A stretch of DNA of 64,000 nucleotides from JAHFDS01 sp964593795 (GTDB lineage Bacteria; Myxococcota_A; Polyangia; JAHFDS01). Location of the stretch: the NCBI GenBank assembly GCA_964593795.1, contig CAZQJC010000361.1, forward strand, positions 58,678 to 122,677. Reading direction: 5' to 3'. The notes under the pieces are model-generated. The model did no database searches. It was not told the DNA's origin and saw only the letters and a list, made by a program, of their open reading frames with translations. Of the stretch, positions 1-11,061 are shown one piece after another (position 1 is the stretch's first letter; every line of letters starts with the position of its first letter). The position numbers and the translations under genes were made by a program.

Positions 1-734
1 CCGCGGTCCCGCTGCTCGACCAGCTCCGCGCGGTGCGACAGAACCGGTCGTACCTGGCGGCGCTCGGGGTGTTCTGCTGCGCATGGATGTCCATCCAGCT
101 GGCGAGCACGGCCGCCGAGTACTTCGTGCGGGTTTGCTTGCGCCTGCCCCGCGGAGAGTTCACCAGCATCGCCCTCGTCCTGCAGCTCTCCGCGATCGCC
201 TGCCTGCCACTGTGGAGCGGGCTGAGCAAGCGCCTCGGCAAGACCCGCGCGCTACAAGCGGGCGCCTGCGTCTGGCTGGTCGGCCAGGCCGGGCTCTTCC
301 TCCTGCCGGCCGGGCGGCCCCAGCTGGCGCAGGCAGCGGCCGTGCTGCTGGGAGTGGGCCTCTCCAGTGCGTACCTGCTTCCCTGGGCGATGATCCCGGA
401 CACGATCGACGAGGACGAGCTGCGCACGGGCCGGCGTCGCGAGGGGCTCTACATGGCCGTGCTGGTTCTCGTGCAGAAGGTGTCGGTCGCCCTCGCGCTA
501 TGGCTGCTCGGTCAGCTCCTGGAGCTCGCCGGCTACCAGAGCGGTGTCGAGCATCAGCCGGCGGCGGTCGCGACGGCCGTGAGGGTCACCGTGGTGGCCC
601 TGCCCACCCTCGGCATCGTGGCCATGCTCGGCTTCCTCCGCGGGTACCCGCTCACGCGGCAACGCCACGCGGAGATCCGGGCCCTGCTCGACGCCGACAC
701 CGGCGCCGCGGCTGCCGCCAGCGCGCCGAGGTGA
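1..734 (+). CDS. MFS sugar:cation symporter (GPH/MFS_2 type), 5' end cut by window
   Basis: The frame is open to the left window edge, so only the C-terminal part is present (about 244 residues). It shows alternating hydrophobic segments and the stretch IPDTIDEDELRTGRRREG, the cytoplasmic loop typical of glycoside-pentoside-hexuronide symporters of the melibiose permease type. This family imports sugars with a cation across the inner membrane. A GH1 beta-glucosidase lies about 1.2 kb downstream on the other strand, so glucoside uptake is plausible, but the substrate cannot be read from the sequence. The tail after the last membrane segment is short and alanine-rich. The next gene follows after a 45-bp gap that holds its own promoter-like sequence, so co-transcription is not required. 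Confidence 0.85.
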   Translation, partial: AVPLLDQLRAVRQNRSYLAALGVFCCAWMSIQLASTAAEYFVRVCLRLPRGEFTSIALVLQLSAIACLPLWSGLSKRLGKTRALQAGACVWLVGQAGLFLLPAGRPQLAQAAAVLLGVGLSSAYLLPWAMIPDTIDEDELRTGRRREGLYMAVLVLVQKVSVALALWLLGQLLELAGYQSGVEHQPAAVATAVRVTVVALPTLGIVAMLGFLRGYPLTRQRHAEIRALLDADTGAAAAASAPR

Positions 735-751
735 GAACGCAGCGGCGCGAC

Positions 752-767
752 GGGCACGCGCGTTGCT
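752..767 (+). promoter_or_regulatory. sigma-54 -24/-12 promoter for the first PilZ gene
   Basis: GGGCACGCGCGTTGCT matches the sigma-54 consensus TGGCACGNNNNTTGCW at every fixed base except the first, with correct GG-to-GC spacing. The predicted transcript start is near 778, two bases before the ATG at 780. No clear copy of the 15-bp dyad found at other sigma-54 promoters in this window lies upstream. Confidence 0.6.
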
Positions 768-779
768 TCTCCGACGGGC

Positions 780-1301
780 ATGCTGAGCAAGATCATCCGG
801 GCGTTCGCCAGCCGCAAGCCCACCCAGAACATCGAAACCGCCCCCGCTCAGATGCTCGAGAGCATCTTCGAGCATCTCGGCCTGCGCATGCGCGCCGCCC
901 GACTCTGCGAGGAAGATCGGCCGCGCCTCGAGGCGCTCGAGAAGTATCTCTCGGCGCCACCGCGCGCCGGTGAAGCCCGTCGCTGGAGGCGCGCTCCCAT
1001 GTCGGTCCCCGCGCGGCTCTCCCGCGCCTGCGAGGGCCACGACACCGAGGTCCTCGACGCCTCTGCGGGAGGCTTCCGCATCCGCACGATCGAGGGCCTC
1101 GCCTGCGGCGCGCCCGTCCGCCTCGAGGTCGCAATGGAGGACGGGGAGAGCTACACGTTCTCCTGCAGCGTGCAGTGGGTCGACAGCTCCTCGGGCGTCG
1201 CCGGGCTGCACCTGAACGGCATCCCTTGCCCAAACCGTCGCCGCTTCCTGGCGGCCGCGACTCCGGAATTCTGGACTTCCGCACGACCCGCTCAGACCTG
1301 A
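780..1301 (+). CDS. PilZ domain protein (candidate c-di-GMP receptor)
   Basis: A 173-residue cytoplasmic protein. The PilZ domain occupies about residues 65-155. It has the arginine motif RRWRR (RxxxR) and a DASAGG motif (DxSxGG), the two elements that bind cyclic di-GMP in this family. The first 60 residues form a helical extension beginning MLSKIIRAFA and containing IFEHLGLRMR. A paralogue at 34880-35440 shares both the extension and the domain. A strong sigma-54 promoter ends 12 bp before the ATG. The gene follows an MFS transporter but has its own promoter, so a separate signalling role is likely. The downstream effector is unknown. Confidence 0.8.
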   Translation: MLSKIIRAFASRKPTQNIETAPAQMLESIFEHLGLRMRAARLCEEDRPRLEALEKYLSAPPRAGEARRWRRAPMSVPARLSRACEGHDTEVLDASAGGFRIRTIEGLACGAPVRLEVAMEDGESYTFSCSVQWVDSSSGVAGLHLNGIPCPNRRRFLAAATPEFWTSARPAQT

Positions 1302-1454
1302 ACCCGCCTCGGCGACCCCGCAACACCCCCTGCCCCACCGCCCTTCCCTGCACCCATCTCGCGAGCTGATCGCCTCACCTCTGCCCTCCAGACGCCCCAG
1401 ACGCATGCGGATATGCAGATGCGTTCGCCGCGTCACCGACCTGCGCGTGGCTCA

Positions 1455-1490
1455 CGTGGACGTGGACGTGGACGTGGACGTGGACGTGGA
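1455..1490. repeat. Tandem hexamer (CGTGGA)x6
   Basis: Six perfect copies of CGTGGA lie in the gap between the convergent PilZ-type genes. In one frame it reads as alternating Asp-Val, but no credible gene contains it. The rest of the 1302-1527 gap shows no gene, RNA or clear terminator. Confidence 0.9.
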
Positions 1491-1527
1491 CGTGCGGGAC
1501 GCAGGCCCGCTCCGCCGCGAACGCCCT

Positions 1528-1971
1528 TCAGGCCGCGGCTTCGATGCAGCCGCCACCGGTGCGCGTCGCGCGCTCCCACCGCTCGAACGGGAGCTCCACC
1601 GTCGGCAGCTCCGTGAGCATCAGACCGTGCTCGCCGGTCCTCCGATTCGCAACCACGCAGCGGCACACGAACACGTAGTCGAGCTCTCCGTCGACATGAA
1701 CGGTGACTCGCACGTCGGTTCCGGGCGCGACCTGCTCAGGCGTCTCGAGGCAGAAGCCGGTCGCCAGCACGCGCTTGATACGCCCACCGAGCTCGATCCC
1801 ATCGACCTCGAGGACGAGGTCGCATTCGGACGGGCACGCGCCCTGGCGGAGCGCCTCGAGGAGCGCCCACAGCCTGCGCTCCTCCGCCTCGCTTCGCGAG
1901 GCGCCCGTGAACACGCACAGGCTGGTCAGTCGCAGGAGCTCGAACACGTCATCCCAGGTGTCGATCGCCAT
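1528..1971 (-). CDS. PilZ-like domain protein
   Basis: A 147-residue protein starting MAIDTWDDVFELL, 13 bp after the beta-glucosidase stop. The frame stays open further upstream, but that part is antisense-like sequence overlapping the glucosidase, so ATG 1971 is the sensible start. Residues 50-130 have the beta-rich pattern of a PilZ barrel (LVLEVDGIELGG, TDVRVTVHVDGELDYVFVCRC, GEHGLML). The RxxxR and DxSxGG ligand motifs are not evident, so it may be a PilZ fold that does not bind cyclic di-GMP. Tandem placement suggests co-transcription with the glucosidase. Function unknown beyond the fold resemblance. Confidence 0.6.
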   Translation of the reverse strand: MAIDTWDDVFELLRLTSLCVFTGASRSEAEERRLWALLEALRQGACPSECDLVLEVDGIELGGRIKRVLATGFCLETPEQVAPGTDVRVTVHVDGELDYVFVCRCVVANRRTGEHGLMLTELPTVELPFERWERATRTGGGCIEAAA

Positions 1972-1984
1972 GTCGCGACCATGT

Positions 1985-3358
1985 TCAAGTGTCGTGCCGC
2001 AGCGGGGTGCCGGATCGCGGCACCGACCGGGTCCGGGCGATGTCGGCGTAGAGGAGAGCGCTCGGCCGAGGGCGGCGCGCCTGCGTGGCGTAGTCGGTCT
2101 CGCAGAGGCCAAAACGAGGAGCGTACCCCTCGGCCCACTCGAAGTTGTCCAGCAGCGACCAGTGGAAGTAGCCGCGAACGTCCACGCCGCTCGCGATGGC
2201 GCGCGCGACCTGCCCGAGGTGGTCGAGCAGGAACCTCGCGCGCCGGCTGTCCAGCGCGTCCGCGATGCCGTTCTCGGTGACGTACATGGGCCGGCCGCTC
2301 CTCTGCTGCCACGTCGCGAGGAGCTCACCGAGTCCTTCGGGGTGGATCTCCCATCCGATGTCGCTCAGCTCGCTGCCGTCGGGCACGCGACGATCCATCA
2401 GCAGCGTCTGCGCGTGTCGCAGCGAGAAGCGGATGAGGTCGCGCGTGTAGTAGTTCAGGCCGAAGAAGTCCTGCGTGCCCCGCGCGTCCGTCACGCGGAG
2501 GCCACCCGGAAGGGGCATCACCCGATCGAGCACGCCGAACATGCGGCCCGTGCAGAGCGCCTCCGCGAACGAGCGGTTGAAGACCCGATCCGACACCCAC
2601 GCGCCCGCGCGATCGAGCGGGTGCGACGCCCGCATCGGGTGGAAGACCCGCAGATGGTGTGCCGCGCCGACCTCGGGCGTGCGCCCGCTCCGCCCGCACA
2701 CCTCGTGGAGCACGCGGTACGCGGTCACGTGCGCGGCCACCTGCTGGTAGAGCGCGCGCAGCGCGGCCCTGAGGTCGCGCTTGGCTGGCGGGAACAGCCC
2801 CTCCAGGTAGCCGAGCACGACGGATGCCGTCGGCTCGTTGATCGTCACCCACAGGTGGCACAGGTCGCCGAGCGCCTCCGCCACCCAGCGGACGAACTGG
2901 CCGAAGGCCGCGACGAAATCGGGGCTCTCGAGGCCGCCGCGCTCCGCCAGCCACTGCGGCAAGGAGAAGTGCAGCAGCGTCACCATCGGCTCGATCCCCG
3001 CGTCCCTCAGCGCGCCGAGCATCCGGCGATAGCGCTCGAGCGCCGCCGCATCCCGCTCGCCAGGGCGCGGCTCCACGCGCGCCCACTCGATCGAGAACCG
3101 ATGCGCACCGAGGCCGAGCGAGCGCTGCAGCGCGGCGTCCTCTTCGAACCGCCGCCAGGTATCGCAAGCAGGCTCGGGGCCATCGCCGTTCTTGATGCGG
3201 CCGCGCTCCCGCGCGAAGGCGGCCCAGTCGGTGTCGGGGCAGCTCCCCTCGACCTGCGTGGCTGCCGTGGCCGAGCCGAAGAGGAACTCGTCAGGGAAAC
3301 GAAGCGCGGGCGATGCTCCCGGATTCTGGAAGTCCGGAATTCCGGAGGTCCTCGTCAT
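1985..3358 (-). CDS. GH1 family beta-glucosidase
   Basis: A 457-residue family 1 glycoside hydrolase, full length for the family. The N-terminal FLFGSATAATQVEG is the GH1 signature start. The acid/base glutamate lies in TINEP (about residue 170) and the nucleophile in YVTENG (about residue 357). Both catalytic residues are present, as are the GYFHWSLLDNFEWAEGY and RFGL motifs near the C-terminus. There is no signal peptide, so it acts in the cytoplasm on imported beta-glucosides; the MFS symporter at the window start is a possible supplier. The first 17 residues (TSGIPDFQNPG) are encoded by a short palindromic repeat found elsewhere in the window, so the true start could be slightly downstream. 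Confidence 0.93.
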   Translation of the reverse strand: MTRTSGIPDFQNPGASPALRFPDEFLFGSATAATQVEGSCPDTDWAAFARERGRIKNGDGPEPACDTWRRFEEDAALQRSLGLGAHRFSIEWARVEPRPGERDAAALERYRRMLGALRDAGIEPMVTLLHFSLPQWLAERGGLESPDFVAAFGQFVRWVAEALGDLCHLWVTINEPTASVVLGYLEGLFPPAKRDLRAALRALYQQVAAHVTAYRVLHEVCGRSGRTPEVGAAHHLRVFHPMRASHPLDRAGAWVSDRVFNRSFAEALCTGRMFGVLDRVMPLPGGLRVTDARGTQDFFGLNYYTRDLIRFSLRHAQTLLMDRRVPDGSELSDIGWEIHPEGLGELLATWQQRSGRPMYVTENGIADALDSRRARFLLDHLGQVARAIASGVDVRGYFHWSLLDNFEWAEGYAPRFGLCETDYATQARRPRPSALLYADIARTRSVPRSGTPLRHDT

Positions 3359-3425
3359 TGGCGCGCTTCCACCGTGCAGGCGGAGACGACTATGATATCA
3401 GCGCGATGCAGGTCCATGCGCTCCA

Positions 3426-6380
<2,955 letters not shown>

Positions 6381-6382
6381 CC

Positions 6383-6513
6383 CCAATGCCCGTCGGATAA
6401 GGACGGAATCCGTCCGCTGATCACCTGGTCTTGGTCTTGGTCCTGGTCTTCGCCTGCGTGGTTCTGGGGGCTTCGACCAGGGCCAGGACCAGGGCCAGGA
6501 CCAGGCTGGCGCA
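6383..6513. repeat. Dispersed hairpin element, copy A (degenerate relative of 63755-63897)
   Basis: This stretch is nearly the same, in inverted orientation, as the 143-bp element at the right end of the window. Shared pieces include GACGGAATCCGTCCGCTGA, repeated CTGGTCYTGGTC units and CCTGCGTGGTTCTGGGGG. The CTGGTC and GACCAG arms can fold into a long hairpin. Its right end has diverged. It begins three bases after the stop of the sigma-54 activator and lies between convergent genes, so it may also act as a terminator. The rest of the gap to 6594 has short direct repeats (CCGTAGCCTGAA) and no gene. Confidence 0.8.
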
Positions 6514-6594
6514 GGGTTGGGCTACGGCCCACCCGACACGGCCAGAGATCCGGCTCCGGCCGTAGCCTGAAACCCGTAGCCTGAAGCCTGCCGG

Positions 6595-9378
6595 TCAGTA
6601 CGTGTACGAGACGCCGACCGTGATCGCGAGGGCGGGCTGGCGCTGGAGGACCTGACCGAAGGCGCCCGGCGTGCCGGCCGGGCGATCGGCCTCGGCGATC
6701 TGAGTCGCCACGGTCCTGTTGAGCACGTTGAGGACCTGCGCCTCGACCGAGAGCTTCTGGCCATCGAGGAAGCGCTCGAGGTTCATCGCCCCGCGCACGC
6801 CCCAGTCGATCAGCACGGGCAGGCGAACCTCCTTGTCGTCGGTCGGGTCGTTGAGCGAGCCCGGATCGACCCCGCGAGGGGCGCGCCGATCGACGAACCC
6901 ACCGAGGTTCGCGTTGTAGTAGAGCCTGCTGTAAGGGCCGCCGGAGACGACGTTGATCGTCGTCCCGAGCGAAAGGCCGAGCTCGGGCCAAGAATACCCG
7001 GCCGCGATCTTGCCGACGTGGGTGTGGTCCGCCCACAGCGGCCCGTACCAGAGCGAGTGCTGGCGCTGGTTGGCGAGCACCGTCGGGCCGACGTTCGATG
7101 TGTCGGTGAGCTCGTCGAGATCGCTCGTTCCACGGAGGCGAGACAGCGTGTAGCTCGCCAGGACCGCGCCGTGCTTTCCGATCTTGCCGCGCACCTCGAG
7201 CTCGCCGCCGATGTACTCGCGGAAGAAGTCCGGAGACGTGGTCAGCGTGTAGTGCGGGGAAGCCGTTCCATCGCGGAAACCGACGACATTGCTGCCCGTG
7301 TCGTTCCACACGAGGTTGGTCTCGGTGGATCCGTACAGGTTCTCGAAGCGGCGGTAGACCACTCCGGCGCGCACCGAGACGCTGTCCACGATCGACTGCT
7401 CGACGCTGAACGTCAGCTCCGTCGACGTGGGCACGTTCTCGGACTTCGAGGGATCGACGACGTTGCCGGTGTTCCCGCCGGACGTGTGGTCGAAGGTGTC
7501 GAACTGCCTCGTGGCCTGGTTGAAGCGGTAGTAGTCCGTGCGGAAGTTCGGTCCGAAGAAGAGCGGCAGCGCGAGGACACCCGTCTGCTGGAAGCGGCCG
7601 TAGCTGGCTCTGACGATCGTGCTGCCCTTCTCGAGGACGTCATAGACCAGCCCGAACCGTGGCCCCGACCAGCCGTTGAAGGTCGCCAGCGTCTGGCCGT
7701 TGCTCTTGATCTGGTTGCGATCGGCCCGCCAGCCTGGGTTGACCCGCAGGCCGTAGCCCACCTTCCACGAATCCTGGACGAATCCTCCGAACTGGAAGGC
7801 GGTCGCCCGGGACTCGAAGACGCCCGGAACGAGCATTCCGTCGGGCCCTGCGGCACCGGTCTGTCGCGACAGGTTGCAGGCGTCGATCATCCCCTGCTCG
7901 GGCAGGCAGAGGTCGCCGTTGTTGTCGAGGATCTCGTTGCCCGGAGTTGCCTGGCGGAATCGAATCCAGGAGGGCGCAAGCTCCGCGCCGACCTTGAGCT
8001 CGTGACTGCCCAGGAAGTCGAAGAACCGCGTGTACACCGCCTGCAGGACCACGCGCTGGCTCTCGTAGTTCTGCAGCTCGCTGCCGTTCTGCGACTGCAC
8101 CCCGGTGAGGAGGTTGCGCTGGGCCGGAGTGTTCACATCGCCGGACGCCGGGAGCGTGCGCGCGTTGCGCGCATAGACGCCCAGGCTCGTCGTCAGAAAG
8201 CCACTGTCGCCGAACCATTTCCACTGCACCTGCCCGGTGACGCCACCGATGCGGTAGTCATTCTGCGCTCTCTCGTCGGCGAGGAGCGGTGCGTAGTTGA
8301 GCTGATCCGACCAGCTCCCGGACACGTGCAGCTGGACCTTGTGGTTCGCGTTCGGCTCCCACGAGAGCTTTCCGAAGCCGATGGGGGAATGGATGATGAC
8401 GTTCTCGGGCTGCTTGACGCCGGCCGGTGAGACGATCGGAAAGGCATCGTAGGCGTAGGAGACGCTGCCGAAGTACCAGAGGCGATCCTTGATGATCGGC
8501 CCGCCGGATCTGGCATTCGCCTCGTAGCGCGTGACCGGATCCTTTCCAGGGCTCAGGCCGCCCGGCGTCGCGACCACGCGCGCGCCGAGCTCGTTCTTCG
8601 ACCCGCCCGAGCGCGTCGTCATGTTGATGACGCCGCCCATCGCCTGGCCGTACTCTGCCTCGAAGGCGCCGCTCATGACCTCGACCTCCTCGAGCGCGAA
8701 GAAATCGAAGCGCGACAGGATGCTGCTCGTGAGTGGATCGGCGTAGCCGAGGCCGTCGATGAGGACCTGGTTGTCCAGCCAGGAGCCACCGCACAGCGTC
8801 GGCCGCCCAGTCTCCTGCGACGGCACGCGGTGCGCCGCGCTGCCAGGCGTCAAGAGGAGGATGTCCTCGAAGCCGCGCCTCGTGCCCGGCAGCGGGTCGA
8901 AGGTGTCCCGACCGACCGTGGTCGAGACCGCAGCGCGGCCGGTGTCGAGGGATTTGCCGCCAGCGGCCTGCGCGACGACGATGACCTCCTGCGACTGATC
9001 GAGCTGCGCGTAGCCGTTCTGCATCTGCTGGACGACGAGGGTCAGCGCGCGGCGATCGCCGATCGAGATCTTCAGGCCGAGCTCCGAGCCCGATCCGTGC
9101 TGCGCGTGATCGGCGACCACGTCGTACGTGCCCGGCGCGAGGTCCACGAACCGGAAGCGCCCGCGCTCGTCGGTCTTCTTCTCGATCATGCCCGAGATGA
9201 GCTGCTCGCTGATGAGGGTGATCGTGGCGCCAGCGACGGGCTTGGCCTTGGTGTCGACCACGAGGCCGTCGAGAACGCCAGCCTGCTGACCACCGGCCCA
9301 CGCGAGCGAAGGCATCGCCGCGAGCGCACCCAGCGCGATCCCGAGGACCCACTTCCGAGCAGCGGACGACGCGTGCAT
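6595..9378 (-). CDS. TonB-dependent outer-membrane receptor with N-terminal carboxypeptidase-regulatory-like domain
   Basis: A 927-residue exported protein. ATG 9378 is preceded by a strong GGAGGGAGGAT ribosome site and gives a clean signal peptide ending AMPSLAWAG. A second ATG at 9420 overlaps the upstream stop as ATGA but would put 14 extra residues before the signal peptide. Residues 35-115 form a carboxypeptidase D regulatory-like domain (LDGLVVDTKAKPVAGATI, FVDLAPGTYDV), then a plug (VLIDGLGYADPL, GGVINMTTRSGG), then a long beta barrel ending in alternating aromatic residues (VGVSYTY). This layout matches Oar/SusC-like receptors. It is the last gene of a three-gene operon with two lipoproteins. 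The substrate is not evident. Confidence 0.9.
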   Translation of the reverse strand: MHASSAARKWVLGIALGALAAMPSLAWAGGQQAGVLDGLVVDTKAKPVAGATITLISEQLISGMIEKKTDERGRFRFVDLAPGTYDVVADHAQHGSGSELGLKISIGDRRALTLVVQQMQNGYAQLDQSQEVIVVAQAAGGKSLDTGRAAVSTTVGRDTFDPLPGTRRGFEDILLLTPGSAAHRVPSQETGRPTLCGGSWLDNQVLIDGLGYADPLTSSILSRFDFFALEEVEVMSGAFEAEYGQAMGGVINMTTRSGGSKNELGARVVATPGGLSPGKDPVTRYEANARSGGPIIKDRLWYFGSVSYAYDAFPIVSPAGVKQPENVIIHSPIGFGKLSWEPNANHKVQLHVSGSWSDQLNYAPLLADERAQNDYRIGGVTGQVQWKWFGDSGFLTTSLGVYARNARTLPASGDVNTPAQRNLLTGVQSQNGSELQNYESQRVVLQAVYTRFFDFLGSHELKVGAELAPSWIRFRQATPGNEILDNNGDLCLPEQGMIDACNLSRQTGAAGPDGMLVPGVFESRATAFQFGGFVQDSWKVGYGLRVNPGWRADRNQIKSNGQTLATFNGWSGPRFGLVYDVLEKGSTIVRASYGRFQQTGVLALPLFFGPNFRTDYYRFNQATRQFDTFDHTSGGNTGNVVDPSKSENVPTSTELTFSVEQSIVDSVSVRAGVVYRRFENLYGSTETNLVWNDTGSNVVGFRDGTASPHYTLTTSPDFFREYIGGELEVRGKIGKHGAVLASYTLSRLRGTSDLDELTDTSNVGPTVLANQRQHSLWYGPLWADHTHVGKIAAGYSWPELGLSLGTTINVVSGGPYSRLYYNANLGGFVDRRAPRGVDPGSLNDPTDDKEVRLPVLIDWGVRGAMNLERFLDGQKLSVEAQVLNVLNRTVATQIAEADRPAGTPGAFGQVLQRQPALAITVGVSYTY

Positions 9379-9416
9379 CGAGATCCTCCCTCCCTTGTCG
9401 GTGTTCGAAGACGCGC

Positions 9417-10250
9417 TCATGGGGCCACGCAGTGGACGAGGTCCGCGGTCTGGGTGATGGCATCCGGCGCGAGGGCGTCGGCGCTCTTGATGTCACCGGG
9501 CCGCATGCCGTCGGGGACGCGGTAGTACGAGATGCGGCACAGCGTGGAGTAGCCCGGCATTCCCGCGCGGGCTCGGAGCAGATCGTTGCCAGAGCCGGGG
9601 ACATCGTTCTCGGGCACGAGCAGGTCCATCGGCGTGACCTCCGCGCCGCTCGCAGGGAGCCCGCGGCCCGCGTCCAGGAAGACGAGCTCGAGCCCGCGAT
9701 ACCAGCCGATGAGCCGTGGCAGCTTGCCCGACGGGTCGGCGGCGACCGCCTCGGGGTCGATGACCGTGAAGTCGGCGATCACCCCGGAGTCCTCGAGCGC
9801 GAGACCGTGCTGCTTGGCCTCGTCGAGCGAGCGCACCGTGTTGGCGACGTAGCCGGCCGGGACGCGCGCCCGCAGGAGCTTCACGAAGGGCGAGTAGCTG
9901 GCGGTGTCGGGCAGGGGGCCCTCGAGGATCGCGCCCTGGCAGCGCGCGAAGTCCACGTCGAGGATGTGGCCCTCCGCGTCCTTCTGGCGGGTCCTGCAGG
10001 ATGGGAGATCCATCCCGTCCTGGCCCGAGAGCACGAGCGCGGTGCGGACGGCGGGCGAGACCTGCCCGAGGAGGTAGATCGAGATCTGGTTGCCGCCGAG
10101 GTAGGCCCGCTTGGGTGCGATGTTCCCTCTCACCTCAGTCGGGAACTGGGTCCCGTCGACCACGGTCGTGGGTCGGCCGAACGGGTTGTCCATGCATGCG
10201 CCAGACAGGGCGAGCGCGATGACGGCGCTACCGAGCTGTGCACGCCTCAC
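9417..10250 (-). CDS. Predicted lipoprotein, partner of TonB receptor
   Basis: A 277-residue protein with a lipoprotein signal sequence; the lipobox LSGAC puts the acylated Cys at residue 19. The GTG start overlaps the upstream stop (GTGA), and its own stop TGA overlaps an ATG leading to the TonB receptor, so the three genes are translationally coupled. No known domain is recognised; the body is soluble with a few cysteines (DFARCQG, TLCRISYY). Position before a TonB receptor suggests an outer-membrane or periplasmic accessory such as a substrate-binding partner, but this rests on context only. Confidence 0.75.
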   Translation of the reverse strand: MRRAQLGSAVIALALSGACMDNPFGRPTTVVDGTQFPTEVRGNIAPKRAYLGGNQISIYLLGQVSPAVRTALVLSGQDGMDLPSCRTRQKDAEGHILDVDFARCQGAILEGPLPDTASYSPFVKLLRARVPAGYVANTVRSLDEAKQHGLALEDSGVIADFTVIDPEAVAADPSGKLPRLIGWYRGLELVFLDAGRGLPASGAEVTPMDLLVPENDVPGSGNDLLRARAGMPGYSTLCRISYYRVPDGMRPGDIKSADALAPDAITQTADLVHCVAP

Positions 10251-11008
10251 TGGACGAACTCCACGACCGAGGACGTGAAGTGAACGCGCAACGAGAAGCT
10301 GTCGGGGGTCCCGTCGCCATCGGTGTCGACGTCGGCGTTGCCGAGGAGGTTGATGAGCGGGGTGTCGTTGGAAGGGTCGTTGTCGGATTGCAGGTCGAGG
10401 AGCGTCGTCGCCGCGACGTCGCCGCGCACGACGCCCGTGATGAGGCCGTCGGTGAGCGTGCGGTCGGCGCCGAGATGCGCCGTGATCTTGCCACCCGAGA
10501 TCGACACGGGCGACGCGAAGGGCAAGCGCGCGAGCACGACGAAGTCCACCGGCGGGTCGCTCGTGAGCGTCTGGTCCGCCGCCAGCCGGCCCATCGTCTT
10601 GCCGAGCGGATACTGCGCGATCGGCGCGAAGACGGCGCCGCGCGGATCCGCGCTGCCGAGCTGCAGCGGCAGCTCTCCACCGGCCATCAGCGCCGCCTCG
10701 GTCGTCACGACCATGAAGTTGAGGCCGTTACGAAGCACCGCCGGCGTGATGTGGCTGTCCTGGAAGTCCACGAGGCCGTCGGGGCGCTCGATCGTGAAGA
10801 CGCTCGCGCGGAACGCGACGAGCTTCATCGCCGGGGCCGCGTCCGGCGTGGCTCCTCCGTCCCCTGGCGGAGCCACCGGTGCGTCCGCCGGGGGCGCCGC
10901 GTCCGGCGGGATGGTCACCGTTCGCTTGAAATCGTTCCGGGACGAGGTCGGAAACTCGCAGCCACCCGACAGGGCAGCGGCCAGGCCCAGACAGACGAGT
11001 CGTCTCAT
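10247..11008 (-). CDS. Predicted lipoprotein, first gene of TonB receptor operon
   Basis: A 253-residue protein starting MRRLVCLGLAAALSGGC, a typical lipoprotein signal with lipobox LSGGC. Upstream in-frame codons exist, but only this start gives a signal peptide. A proline- and alanine-rich linker (about residues 35-62) follows the lipid anchor. The remainder is unrecognised and ends with a DTDGDGTPD calcium-loop-like motif. Its stop overlaps the GTG of the next lipoprotein. It is divergent from the TPR protein gene at 11062. Function unknown. Confidence 0.75.
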   Translation of the reverse strand: MRRLVCLGLAAALSGGCEFPTSSRNDFKRTVTIPPDAAPPADAPVAPPGDGGATPDAAPAMKLVAFRASVFTIERPDGLVDFQDSHITPAVLRNGLNFMVVTTEAALMAGGELPLQLGSADPRGAVFAPIAQYPLGKTMGRLAADQTLTSDPPVDFVVLARLPFASPVSISGGKITAHLGADRTLTDGLITGVVRGDVAATTLLDLQSDNDPSNDTPLINLLGNADVDTDGDGTPDSFSLRVHFTSSVVEFVQ

Positions 11009-11031
11009 TTCGCGGTGCCCCCTGAGATGTG

Positions 11032-11047
11032 TGGCCCATCTCTCGCT
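11032..11047 (+). promoter_or_regulatory. Possible sigma-54 promoter for the exported TPR protein
   Basis: TGGCCCATCTCTCGCT keeps the invariant GG and GC at the right spacing, with most other fixed consensus bases present. The predicted start near 11058 is four bases before the GTG at 11062. No dyad repeat lies upstream, so support is weaker than for the other sites. Confidence 0.35.
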
Positions 11048-11061
11048 AATGGAGGTTTGCA

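Noticed and set aside
1441..1500. A protein with an Asp-Val repeat
   Set aside because: The hexamer is in frame only within an open frame antisense to the PilZ-like and GH1 genes, with no start signal.
6383..6513. Simple intrinsic terminator between convergent genes
   Set aside because: Its inverted relative at 63755 has terminal inverted repeats and flanking duplications, so a dispersed element explains it better, although it may also terminate transcription.
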